The notes beneath the pieces were generated by a model. That model did no database searches. It saw nothing but the letters and a program-made list of their open reading frames with translations, and was not told the DNA's origin. The position numbers and the translations under genes are program-made. Shown piece after piece: positions 46,501 to 57,034 of a DNA stretch of 64,000 nt. Every line of letters starts with the position of its first letter. The stretch's first letter is position 1. This DNA is from Oxytricha trifallax (Eukaryota; Ciliophora; Spirotrichea; Sporadotrichida; Oxytrichidae). The stretch is from positions 120,221-184,220 of the forward strand of contig ARYC01000266.1 of NCBI GenBank assembly GCA_000711775.1. The letters are read 5' to 3'.

Positions 46501-49006
46501 TTTAATTTATATAGTACCCATTTTTAGCAGAAATAGATATAGGAACAAAATTTGTAGATTAGATTTAGTTATAAAAATTAGTAGCTTCAGTTTGTCCAGA
46601 TATTTATGAGATTGAATGATCCCTAATATTACAATTTTTATTAAGAATGGCTGATTTAACAGGTGACTCTTGAGTTTAAAGTATGTCGTTGACTTGATCG
46701 CCTGCTCTTAATTCATAATCTAATTCATGACTTTCCTAATAAGAAAGCCATTAGCGCTTTGGTTTTAAGCATCTATTTGTCAATATTCCTCATCTCCATT
46801 TAAGTATAATATAAATAAGTCATCGTTATATCTTCTGAGCATATTATTCTATGTTTTCTTTGTTGCATGATACACTATGATTGATTTACTCAAATCATTT
46901 CTATTTGCAAACCTTGCTACTGCTTGTGTTAGCTTTCCGAACTTAGTGATCTTCTTAATCTATGAAGTCCCGCTTGTGTCTGTCAAATAACAGCAGGGTT
47001 TTAAAATTTGAGTGTTGTCACTTTGAGTGTGATTTAGAGTTAGATGTTTTGGGTGGCTTTATTATTTTAGAAACATCGTTCTAATTGCTATTGAAATAGT
47101 CAAATGAAAGATCGTGATGGAGGTTATTGTCAGTTATACCATTTATAATTTGTTGTGTGTTACTAAGTTAAAAATTTTTATTAGCAGAGTTAACCAGAAT
47201 CAAACCCAAAATTTAAAATGGCATATTCAAAATAGGATATTGCCAAATAAATGAGCTATTCATAAATATTTTTAACTTTAATTCTTATCACATTATTAAA
47301 AGCAAAAAGATATTGAGGATTTAAATGCATTATCCTTAGATTTTTAAAATGTTAAAAATTGTATAAAAACCAAACAAACTAACCAAATTATAGCAATATT
47401 ATTTTGATGGCTATTTTAACCTATATTACTTTGATAGATTTAAGCTGATAAATTCAATCCCTCTTCTTTTTTTATTTCCAGAAACCCCTTTTTGAATAAT
47501 TTTATAAACTTATCCTTACTTGATAATCCTAATGGGCGCTTTTTTGATTATAATACCGCTTACTCTGCTTTGTGAAGAATGATTTAAGTTGACCTTCTAA
47601 GTCTGATTATTAACTGATTAACTGTTATTCCTCCTACTTAGTTGGTGCATAATTTGATTCATCAACAAGTCATTTTAATCATATTTGGATTTTTGCTGTT
47701 ATTGAAACTGTCAATTTACACTATTATTAAAGGAACCTACAGTTATACACTCTGTTTGACATGACTAAAATTATTGAGTTAGCTTTAAGGCCTTAAATTA
47801 TCTAATTTTGATTGAATAAAGTTTTATCGATCTATCTGATTTTATGAAAGTGTTATAATTTTGTCAGGCCTACCAGTAGAATTAGCATTAATTTGTATTT
47901 TGTTTGAACCACTCTAATTTGATAGATTGATTTGATTGTTTTGTGAAATATCATATGGTAGATTTAGCTCTTTTTGAGTATACTATTGCTTTAACATTGA
48001 GGTTCTTTTCGATCATATTTTGATCACTTAAGAAATTTAAGTTGTTAGGGTTGAAGAAAATTTGTGATCTTTCGTTTTTTGCTCTCTCCCAATCCCTAAA
48101 TCTAAATTAAAATTTCGAGAGAAAATAATACACCTAAAGGGCTCGAGTTTCTTCTTATTAATGTTAGGACTTTAATCTATTAAACTTATATCATGATGTA
48201 ATCTATTATCATTTTGCTCAATCCCTTTTTAAGTCCCAACAGAGTAAATACTCTCATCTTAAATTATAGTTTATTGCTAATCTATTAACAATTTTTCTTA
48301 GCTGAGACTGCTGTGCCCATTTTAGTTTTAGATAAAGGAATTGTATTCATGCTGAGATGTCATATTTTTATAATTGATGAGGGAGGATTCATAGCCATGT
48401 ACAAAATTATTTCAAGTTTTGTTTAATCTGTTCCATTAACTTTACCTCGAGTTTATTGCTCCAACATTAGCTTGATCTGAAATTGTAGAAATAGTTTGAT
48501 ATAGCTTAACTTGATCTTAATTAGCGCTTTCAACCGTCGCTTCTACGGAGATTTTAATCTAATTCTAATTTTTATTGGTGTTACTGAGTTTAATTTATTT
48601 TTATTAAGTTAATACGTCCATTTATGTTAGAGATAATTAAATCATCTAGCTGATAAGTGTTGTTTTTAGACTTCTACTCTATTATAGGCTTCTTTAAGTT
48701 TTATCTCTAGCTTATCTTGTCTATTTCTAATTTGGACCAATGATTGCTTGAACTTTATAGTAGTAGATTAATTAAAATAGAAATTTAAGGCTTAACTCCA
48801 GTTAAAAAGTTGTTAAAAAACTATTAATATTCATTTATAATACTGCCTTTACAAGTCACCTAAATTTTGTTGCTATAACACTCCTTCAAAATAGATGGCC
48901 TGCCTTTGCTTCTTGAAATTTAGACTTAAATTTGTGGATTCTTGAATGCTACTTATTAGTTGACTTCCGTGTATCTTTCACCAGGTAATGACTATTAGTA
49001 AATTTT
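46500..49006 (-). CDS. Q/N-rich protein with probable SUMO-like C-terminal domain (distal part)
   Basis: Continues, on the minus strand, the gene that starts at 54298 and is split by TBE-B. It is open with TAA/TAG as Gln over most of 48990-47400: SLPGERYTEVNQQVAFKNPQ, a coiled-coil-like stretch, YQLDDLIISNINGRINLIK, and a long Asn/Gln/Ser-rich middle (DISQNNQINLSNQSGSN). In-frame TGAs lie at 48013-48015 and 46780-46782. After an AT-rich gap (47210-47400) the C-terminal block has ITKFGKLTQAVARFANRNDL, LYLNGDEEY and DYELRAGDQVNDILQ, which follows the SUMO/Rad60-SLD plan (FxKLxxAxxxRxxL ... LELxDGDQIDxxLxQ). No C-terminal Gly-Gly is apparent, so it is more likely a SUMO-like interaction domain than a conjugated modifier. 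The 3' limit is uncertain. Confidence 0.55.
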
Positions 49007-49090
49007 ATTCAAACCCCAAAACCCCTTAATGAGGTTTATAAGTGCTTTGATTTGTAGGGAGTTTGTTAGGGGTTGGGGTTGTTAATTAAA

Positions 49091-50120
49091 TGCGAGACAA
49101 AAAATTACAAGCTATTGGAGTCTATTTATGATGAAGAGTATATAGATTTAGTCTTTAAACTGCCATATGGATGTAATATATACAGTGAATTCTTCAAATT
49201 AGTCCTTAACTATAAGTCAATTGCAAAACTCTTAAAGCGAAGTCCGTCAACTTTTCGCTATCACTGTCTTATAACTGTATAATTAAAGCAATAATAGCTG
49301 AATTCTAAGCCTAAAAGGAGGTCAAAGTTCCTATAAAAGCATATCGACTATCTCATTATTGAAAAGACTTTGAAGTATTGGGCTCTCTTTCCACTTGATT
49401 AACGAGCTACTTTGCTTCACCGCCAGTTCCCAGAGCTGAAGATCTCAGCATAATCTGTTTATAACATTTATAAACGAAATGGTATCACTTACAAAATTGT
49501 GAATCGTATCAAAAGAGTTATTGATTTCACTCTGCCATTTTACAACAACAACTTAAATTATATTTATAATTAAATGCAGAGAGCCTAATAGAATAATATT
49601 AAGTTTATTCATGCTGACGAGGCTGTGTTTACCTTCAACACTTTCATCTAGAAGTCTTGGTATAAGAGGCATAGTAATATAGAAGTATATGACTAGAAAG
49701 TCAAGGTATAAACAATGGCAATTCTTGGAGGAATTAGCGAGGATGCTGGTTTAGAAACTTATGTTATTCATCCTCGCTCTATTAAGACAGAGCAGTATAT
49801 TAAGTTCTTAGAGCAGCTGAGAGAGAAGTACCCTGAATAAGAGATTATACTATTCGTTGATAATCTTTCTGTTCATAAGACCAAAGAAACAAGGAAGAGT
49901 TATGAACAACTAAGAACAACACCAGTGTTCAACGTACCTTACAACCCATAATTTAATGGAATTAAATTCTACTGAGGTATATTAAAAGGGCCATTATAAG
50001 AAACTGCTGCTACACCACCTGATGCATGAACTACCTATCGATACAATTGACTTTATTAAAAGTTCAGCGAAGAGAATAGATAATTAGTTGGCATAAAGTG
50101 TGCCAAAGAAGGGAGAGTGA
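49091..50120 (+). CDS. TBE-B transposase
   Basis: DDE transposase of about 340 codons, stop TGA 50118-50120. The N-terminal part aligns with the other TBE copies (LESIYDEEYIDLVFKLPYGC; NYKSIAKLLKRSPSTFRYHC, a helix-turn-helix region). Catalytic positions: HADEAVFTFNT with the first Asp (near 49618), FVDNLSVHKTKETR with the second (near 49857), and VPYNPQFNGIK near 49960, where the final Glu of NGIE reads Lys (ATTAAA) in the frame seen; a nearby frame change could alter this. The first ATG (49099 region) is out of frame with the conserved part by one base, so the start is uncertain. TBE transposases are known to take part in genome rearrangement in Oxytricha. Confidence 0.85.
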
Positions 50121-50164
50121 TTGAATATAAATAAGTTTTGTAGTTAAGTTAATGAATATATAAG

Positions 50165-50949
50165 TCACATTTAAAACTCTTTCGTGAGAGCTGGCTTCTC
50201 TTTCTTTTCTTCTACTTCTTGCTTCCCTCCTCCAAGGTTTCTTCTCTTGCTGCCAGCTCCAGCATCTATGTTCATTGACTCTGGCAGCTAAATATTTGAA
50301 TAAAGTCTCTTGCTAACTTCATACTTCGTCTGCGACTTTCGCTCTCTGTGAAGCTTGCTCTATTCCTTCATCAAGAAGATGCCAGTACCAGATTTTTCTA
50401 AAGAGTTAAGCTTGAAATCTTACTTGAAATATAAGGGTGCTTCTGCAGCTCTGATAGCCAGCTCTCACTTATCTTGATCCCTTGTTTGTCCTTATCTTCT
50501 GAAGAGATGCTGTACCTTTTCTTATGAGATTCTTGAATAATTTCTTTCAAGTAATCACCTTTAATTGTTGCAAGTATGCCAAAGAAATAGTTTCTTTCAG
50601 GTAGTTTATTTGACAACTGCTTCTTAGTAGGCAGGTTCTGCGAAACCTCTGGGTCATTCATAGCGTCGTCGTATTGGTTAGTCATTTAGATTTTTGGATA
50701 GTTTGGAATCTCTGCAAACTTCACATCTTAAGTTTTCAATGCTTTCTTTTCTTCGCAGAGTATTGCTCTTAGAAATGAAATTTTAGTGACTTCCATCGTT
50801 GGCAGGAACAAACCAACTACAATCAAGATAAGTTTCTAAGAAATCCTTACCTTACTGCACCAGGTAGTGGTGAAATCCTCCTTACTTCTGAATCTTTGAA
50901 TCAATTCTTGTGATTGCACTCTTTTCATTGTATCATTCATTGTCTCCAT
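50165..50949 (-). CDS. TBE-B 22-kDa ORF
   Basis: Minus strand, start METMNDTMKRVQSQELIQRF at 50949, stop TGA 50165-50167, about 261 codons. Conserved motifs: FRSKEDF, then QLSNKLPERNYFFGILATIK and SWLSELQKHPYISSKI. The C-terminus is basic and Gly-rich, ending KEFKM-like. A few frame changes occur near 50800 and 50390. It converges on the transposase with a 44-bp gap. Compared with the TBE-A/C version it is diverged by roughly a third of positions in the well-aligned part, supporting a separate subfamily. Function unknown. Confidence 0.8.
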
Positions 50950-50954
50950 CTTGT

Positions 50955-52050
50955 TAACAGATCTAAGAAATGATATTCAAAAATAAGTTTATTGTTTTCA
51001 ATTATATACCTCTGTAAAACTTACTATTAAATATGGGCATCCTATAGGAGGTCAACCTCTAAGAAGGATATGGATAAGGTTTTGAGAGCTGGTTTCAAAC
51101 TTAAAAGAAACATCGATTAATATTTATTAACTATTATCATCCCTAAAACAAAAATTTGAATGAATATAACTTTGAGCGTTTTGAAGATACAGCAATTCTG
51201 ATTTTGTATTAGTGCCCGGTCTTATTAACCAGAACCATTATTTATGGAATTAAAATGGAAATATTTAATCTTTTGAATCGCTTCATACTCTAATAAATGA
51301 TTTTACACTTCTTACAAAAGAAATTAATGTTTAAACATTTGAAATCAAAATGTTACCTAGTAAATGATAGTTTCTATCTTAGCTGCTAACGTAGATGCTA
51401 ATATTTAGTGGATATGCTTAACTCCATTTCATTTCATAAAAAAAATATTTATAATGAGCTCTCATAATTGATAATGAGCTATCAAAATTGAAAACAAGGT
51501 ATCAAAATAGTCTGATAGGAGAAAATCAATTTTGATAGCCTTAAAACAATTATGGTAACAATAAAATAAATTTAAGTTATATTAAAGATAAATTAACTCT
51601 CTAGATTTGGACACTTGTCATAAAAATGATTTGATCGTTCGTAAGTGAACTTGATTTTTCACATTTTATTAAGAGATTGATTTTAAATTCTTTTATTACA
51701 GTTATATATTTTTAAATTTTAATTCGAACGTACTTTATTTGGAGCAGCTCCTTAATTGCTAGTTCCTTATTTGGAGCACCCTAATTTTAATAATATAACC
51801 ACAAAATACCTCCTAAAGCAGTACGTACATAATTAGGTTCACATCCTAAATCGGTACGTGCTGTAATCAACTTATTATTGATAGTAAAAATGGTTCCTTA
51901 CTCAACCAGATTTTAACTGTATCGTAACTTGCTACTCAACTCATTTTTCTTCACAAATACTTTAAAATCTTCCCTTGAAACTTATAGGCTTGCAAAACTC
52001 TCGTTTTAGCTCTGAGTTATAGAGGCAGCTTTATATTTTTAAATTCAAAA
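50955..52050. promoter_or_regulatory. TBE-B divergent intergenic region
   Basis: Separates the divergent 22-kDa and 57-kDa genes. It contains AGGAGGTCAACCTCT (51046-51060), GGAGCAGCTCC (51741-51751) and GGAGCACC (51773-51780), which are variants of the GGAGGTCCTCC palindromes at the same place in TBE-A and C. Also present are tandem AGCTATCAAAATTGA-like units at 51455-51530. Likely promoter region; the rest is AT-rich. Confidence 0.5.
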
Positions 52051-52056
52051 TTAAAT

Positions 52057-53920
52057 ATGATCGCTAATATTTTGAGAAAAATAACAGCACTTCCATCATA
52101 CTAAATGAGACTTAATTTTAGCAGCAATAAAAAGTGTGATAGCTGTGAGATGAACTCTCTTAAAGAACTACCAGAGCTATTACTTGAGGTCTCTGCTATT
52201 AAAATAGAAATTAATAATATAAAATAAATGGCAAACAAGTGTGTGGGAGACAGAGAGAAGGTGAAAGGTATTAATGAAATTGCCATATAAACTGAAGAAG
52301 TATAAGAATACTTTTGTGAGTTATGTGAGAGAGATTTCGCTCATAAATCAAGCTGGTATAAGAATATGAAGAAGCATAGAGTAGCCAAGACAACTGTATG
52401 CTTAAAGCATGATAAAATCAATGAAAAGTAAGATTGCTTTGAGTGCCACAAGCAATACTCTCATACCAGTGACTTGAAGAAGCATCTTTTAAAAGCTCAC
52501 AAAAAAGATATAGAAATTGAAAAGCATTTAGTAGAGCTGAAGCTTCTTTACAAACGAAAAGTGAGGGATTATTCGGGGGCAGTTCCTTAATAAGCTAGAG
52601 AGTATGAGTACGTAAAGAGGCATGCAACTATCTAACCACTCATATCACAAAAATCATGATCAAGATTAAATACAATAAAATTCCTGTTCTTGCTTAAATT
52701 GATCTAGACACTTCACTTGAAAGCTACCTTATTTTATAAGACTCCTTTGATAAAAAAGTTATCAATGATCATCAATAAGCATACAAAGTCTACCTCTTCA
52801 ACTATCTTTCAAGTGATGATAAATATTAGATTGAATTTACAAATGAGTATCAAGTACTGGCTCAAGCAAACTTTAAACAGTGCAAATACTTAATAAAGCT
52901 AGATGCTGTTCTCCTTGCCAAAGATCATGCTACTTTCAGGCTCCCACTCTATGAAATGATCCTTAGAGATTTCATAACAGACCAAAGAAATCTCATAAGT
53001 ATCTTGCTCAAATAGCAACTTAAACCTTGCAAGGTATAAAAGATCTACACAAGTTAGGCTTTATTAACAGAGACTTAAAGCCTGAGAATATAATGATAAA
53101 CTTCTCACCTGTAAGTGTTGCAATAATTGATTTCAACAGAGCACTATAGGTAGAAGTATCAAGGCTTGGGAGCGTTATGGGCACTGTAGGATATTATCCA
53201 GAAAGAGAAGACTGGAGAGATGGAGACTTTTAGTGGGATGAGTGGGCTATGGCAGCAATAATATTGTAGGAATACAATTGAATTTGGAAAATTAATTTAA
53301 AATAAATAAATATTAAATCAAAATCGTGGCAGTTAAAGTTGGCCAATTTAAACGAACTTGGGCTCATTCGATAGAGAATTAAAAATTAGCTGGACTTTAC
53401 TAATGGCGGTACTATTTAATCCCATCCCAGGAGCGAGATAACTCAACTTTAATGTGAGGGCATAATTCAATGAATTTAGAGGAGTTTAATTAAAGTAAAG
53501 TTATCTCACTCCAGGGATGAGATAAAAAAGTACCGCAAATAACAAAGTCCAGCTAATTTTAAATTCTCTATCGAATGAGCCCAAGATCGTTTAAATTGGC
53601 CAACTTTAACTGCCACGATTTTGATTTAATATTTATTTATTTTAAATTAATTTTCCAAATTCAATTGTATTCCTACAATAATAGAGTGCGATATTCTTCG
53701 CAACGATTACTATCCAACAAAGTGTGAAAAGAATGCGAAACAAAGAATTAAACAATTTATTGACACAACAAGAGTGTTTTAATCAATGAAGAAAATGACA
53801 GAATAAATAATATTAAAACCAAATTCATGAGCAAACATATCGATAGAGCAGATAGACCTGTGGTTAAGTAAGATAAACTTCAGACCTCTGTCACACTATC
53901 CGAAAGTTTATTTTAAGTGA
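52057..53920 (+). CDS. TBE-B 57-kDa zinc-finger/kinase-like protein, interrupted by a palindromic element
   Basis: Starts at ATG 52057 (MIANILRKITALPSY). Two C2H2-type fingers: YFCELCERDFAHKSSWY...H (about 52310-52390) and DCFECHKQYSHTSDLKKH (about 52435-52500). One frame change follows near 52665. The kinase-like part has INRDLKPENIMI (catalytic-loop type) and IIDFNRA (DFN instead of DFG), then GTVGYYPEREDWRDGD. At codon AAT-ATA in the following helix the 415-bp element is inserted at a TA. After it the frame resumes (ECDILRNDYYPTKCEKNAKQ) to TGA 53918-53920. Removing the element with one TA restores the frame exactly as in TBE-C. The activity of this kinase-like domain is unproven. Confidence 0.85.
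53264..53678. mobile_element. Palindromic TA element, 415 bp (complete copy)
   Basis: Ends TTGTAGGAATACA and complement, inverted arms of about 185 bp and a central loop of about 45 bp, TA on both sides (53262-53263, 53679-53680). The uninterrupted site is visible in TBE-C at 59638-59646. Relatives: 1-193, 925-1091 and 54417-55642. The arms contain TGAGCCCAAGATCGTTTAAA-like blocks. Non-coding, so presumably moved by an enzyme encoded elsewhere. Confidence 0.92.
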
Positions 53921-54042
53921 TTAAATTAAATACATATACTTTAAATTTCACATAGAAACCTATTAATAACCCAAACCCCTAACAAATTTCCAACAAATCA
54001 AAGCACTTATAAACCTCATTAAGGGGTTTTGGGGTTTTTATT

Positions 54043-54298
54043 GTGCTTGTTGGAAGTATATCCTAACTTTTAGGTTAAAGCCATTTTCATTTGGGTTTAT
54101 CTGTTATTTTAAAATTAATTATAAGCATCTAAACCAGTCTCTACTTTTTTGTGTGGATGTATTCTGCATGATTTTGACCTTGCCTTCTTGTTATTGAAAT
54201 TCAAAAGTTGTCTGTTGCTGCTGCTGCTTTACTCTTGAATTCATGTAAGGATCATTCAAGCCAGTCATCGTTGAGGTAATGCCTCTTGTGTTTGACAT
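54043..54298 (-). CDS. First coding segment of the Q/N-rich gene split by TBE-B
   Basis: Minus strand, start MSNTRGITSTMTGLNDPYMN at 54298 (ATG immediately downstream of an AT-rich stretch), continuing with RVKQQQQQTTFEFQQQEGK and NENGFNLKVRIYFQQA up to the TBE-B tip. Gln is encoded by CAG, CAA and TAA. The other side of TBE-B (49006 downward) continues as coding, but in a frame one base off after removing TBE-B and one ATT. Either a small IES lies next to the insertion or an indel has occurred. The 5' end abuts the foldback element at about 54305. Confidence 0.65.
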
Positions 54299-54416
54299 TA
54301 TATAAAAACCATGACGTTTTTGAAAGTTATAATCATATATAATTAGAGTTATAATCTGTTAAATATTAAGTTAAGAGTTAATGAACAATATATGTTTAAT
54401 ATAATAATTTGTAATA

Positions 54417-55642
54417 TTGTAGGAATACATTCGATTTGGGAAAATGAATTAAAATTAAAATTAATTAATTATTTAGGGGGGGGGGGGTCTAAGTCGGGGC
54501 AAAAATTTTTTCAAAATCCTAAGTCGGTGCAAAATTGCTTTTCTCAAAAACATCAAAATCCCTAAGTCGTTGCATGACCAATTTTTGACATTATTGATAT
54601 ATTTTATCATCCTACCCCACATAAAAATATCATTATTAACTAAAATTTATGTCTCAGCTTCTGAATCGAACTCCTTCATTAAATTTCGATCATAGTACAC
54701 TCATAATTTTACTGTGACAGATATTTGTTTAAGTACAATAAAAAAATATTATTTCATATTTTAATATCTTATTAGTCAGTAAGCAACAAAATTAGGGATT
54801 AAGAATATCATATTTATTCGCTAAATTTAATGATGTCTGCCTTATTTTAAAACCATTGACTCAATTAATTGTCTTTTTTTTTAATACACTAATCAATGTG
54901 TACGAATTTTTTAATTCTAGACATCATTAAATTTAGCGAATAACTATGATGTTCTTAATCCACAATTTTGTTGCTTACTGACTAATAAGATATTAAAATA
55001 TTAAATAATATTTTTTTATTGTACTTAAACAAATATCTGTCACAGTTAAATTATATGTGTACTATGATCGAAATTTAATGAAGGAGTTCGATTCAGAAGC
55101 TGAGACATAAATTTTAGTTAATAATGATATTTTTTATGTAAGGTAGGATGATAAAATATATCAATAATGTCAAAAATTGATTATGCACCAACTTAGGGAT
55201 TTTGATGTTTTTGAGAAAAAAAAATTTGCACCGACTTAGGATTTTGAAAAAATTTTTGCACCGACTTAGACCCCCCCCATTATTATTTACCTTCAGTTAT
55301 GTTTTTGGAAAATGTCTCCAAACCCTGACAATATTATACTCTCTGGATAGCGCATTAAAAATGAGACGGTGGTTGTTATTGCTATAATGAATTTATCTCA
55401 TCGCTCAAGCGAGAAAAACCCATTATACTATTTTTGGGAGTTAGCTCAAAATCAAAATATCTCGCTTCCTGGGATGATTCAGGAATATTGCCAATAATAA
55501 AGTCCAGCTAAAATTGCGGGATCTACCGTAGAATCCATTTATTTTTGAATTTAAGTCACTTTGGTTTTGATAACTGCCATGATTTTAATATTTAATTAAT
55601 TTAATTTAAATTCATTTTCCCAAATCGAATGTATTCCTACAA
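54417..55642. mobile_element. Palindromic TA element interrupted by a G-run element
   Basis: The ends TTGTAGGAATACATTCGATT and complement mark the same family as 53264-53678, with TA at 54415-54416 and 55643-55644. The uninterrupted site is present in the opposite arm of the surrounding foldback (GTAATATAATTATC near 55715). A G-run-ended element occupies 54476-55278. Without it the element would be about 420 bp, the same size as the copy in TBE-B. Confidence 0.85.
54476..55278. mobile_element. G-run-ended element (innermost of the nest)
   Basis: About 800 bp, beginning with G12 and ending with C8. Three CCTAAGTCGxTGCA-type repeats lie behind each end, inverted with respect to each other, and long inverted arms fill most of the interior (for example CATTATTGATATATTTTATC on the left, its complement on the right). 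ATTATTTA occurs directly left of the G run and 3 bp right of the C run, suggesting an 8-bp target duplication. Non-coding. Same plan, but no sequence similarity, as 28001-28450. Confidence 0.75.
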
Positions 55643-56008
55643 TATAATTATCTTAATTTTTCAACTGTCGGCACTTCTCAAAACTTTCCGACGGTTTAAA
55701 AATAAAGATAATTATATTACAAATTATTTTATTAAACATATTGTTCATGAACTATTAACTTAATATTTAACAAATTATAGCTCTAATTATAAATCATTAT
55801 AACTTTCAAAAACGTCATGGCTTTTATATTTTGATCTCTTGCCTTGAGAGGTGCCTTTTCCAACACTTAATCAAAACCCCAAAACCCTTTCAGTAGTTTG
55901 ATTGAGTTTTTGATTGATAAAAGTAGACTATTAGTGCATACTTTGTTCGGGTTTTAATAGGGTTTATGTAGGGTTTTATGTTTAAATATTAGTAATTTAA
56001 GTGAGTAT

Positions 56009-57028
56009 ATGCGAGGTTTGGGGTCAGTTTATGACAGTGAGTATATAGATTTATTGTTTAAGTTGCGATATGGATGTGATGAATATAGTGAATAACTCTA
56101 GCCTGTTCTGAATTATACATCTATTGCAAGACTGCTCCATAAATCTCCTGCAACTGTGAGGTCTCATTGTCTATTAGCATTGAATTTAAAGAGACAGCAG
56201 CTTAATTCTAAGCCTAAAAGACCTCTAAAATTTTAGCAGCATCATATCGATTATCTAATTAATGATAAGACTCTTAAATACTGGGCTCACTTCTCTCTGG
56301 CCTAGAGAGCTGTGATGTTTCATCGCCAATTTCCTGAGCTTCACATATCTGCTTAATCTATAGCTAACATATATAAAAGAACGGAATATCTTACAAGAAA
56401 GTCAATCGCATTAAGAGAGTGATTGACTTTAATGTTCTATTTTATAAGACTAATTTAAATTAGATTATAATATAAAGTTCATATACGCTGAAGAGGCAGT
56501 ATTTAAATTCAATACTTTATATCAAGGTCTTGATACAAGAGGTATAGTAATATAGAAGTTTATGACTAAAAGGTTAAGGTGTAAACTCATGATATTCTTG
56601 GAGTAATAAATGAAGATAGTGGCCTCGAGACTTATGTTATCCACCCTCGTTCTATAAAGACTGAATAATATATTAAATCTTGCAATAACTGAGAGATAAG
56701 TACGCTGACTAAGAGATTATTCTATTCGTTGATAACTTTTCAGTTCATAAAACTAAAGACTCAAGGAAAGGAATATGAAAGGCTAAACATAACACCTGTA
56801 TTTAATGTTCCTTACAGCCCTTAGTTCAATGGAATTGAATTATATTGGGGGTTATTGAAAGGTCATTATAAGAAATTGCTGCTCTACCATCTGATGCATG
56901 ATTTAAAGATAGATACAGTTGATTTTATTAAGAGTGCTGCTAAGAGAGTCAGCGATGATAAAGCTAAAGTATGCGCAAGAGAAGGGAGATTTTGTGTATA
57001 TAAATAAGTTTTAGATTTAAGCGAATGA
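56009..57028 (+). CDS. TBE-C transposase (first catalytic Asp replaced by Glu)
   Basis: Start MRGLGSVYDSEYIDLLFKLR at 56009, stop TGA 57026-57028, about 340 codons, the usual size for the 42-kDa TBE protein. An N-terminal HTH-like region (YTSIARLLHKSPATVRSHC) is followed by the DDE core: YAEEAVFKFNT (first acidic residue; GAA at 56490-56492 where TBE-A, B and E have Asp), FVDNFSVHKTK (second Asp at 56731) and VPYSPQFNGIELYW (Glu at 56837). Frame changes occur near 56390-56470 and 56680. It probably makes no active enzyme, but the core is recent. Confidence 0.88.
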
Positions 57029-57034
57029 ATAAGT

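Larger units (their letters stand above)
49010..54039 (+). mobile_element. TBE-B: second TBE subfamily, inserted in a gene
   Basis: 5030 bp with the perfect 3-bp duplication ATT (49007-49009 and 54040-54042). The terminal repeats of about 75 bp (C4A4C4 tips followed by TTAATGAGGTTTATAAG) differ from those of TBE-A, C, D and E beyond the tip, and its proteins are clearly diverged, so this is a separate subfamily. Order: transposase (plus), 22-kDa (minus), 57-kDa (plus). A 415-bp palindromic element sits in the kinase-like part. The host gene (minus strand, start 54298) is cut about 85 codons from its start. Confidence 0.95.
54305..55840. mobile_element. Outer foldback element of a three-level nest
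   Basis: The left arm (54305-54416 plus 55643-55677) is the inverted match of the right arm (55693-55836): both read CCATGACGTTTTTGAAAGTT at the outside and TAATTATCTTxATTTTT...GTCGG at the inside, around a loop of about 15 bases. The left arm is split at a TA by the element at 54417-55642. Without that, the foldback is only about 300 bp long. Non-coding. Confidence 0.8.
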
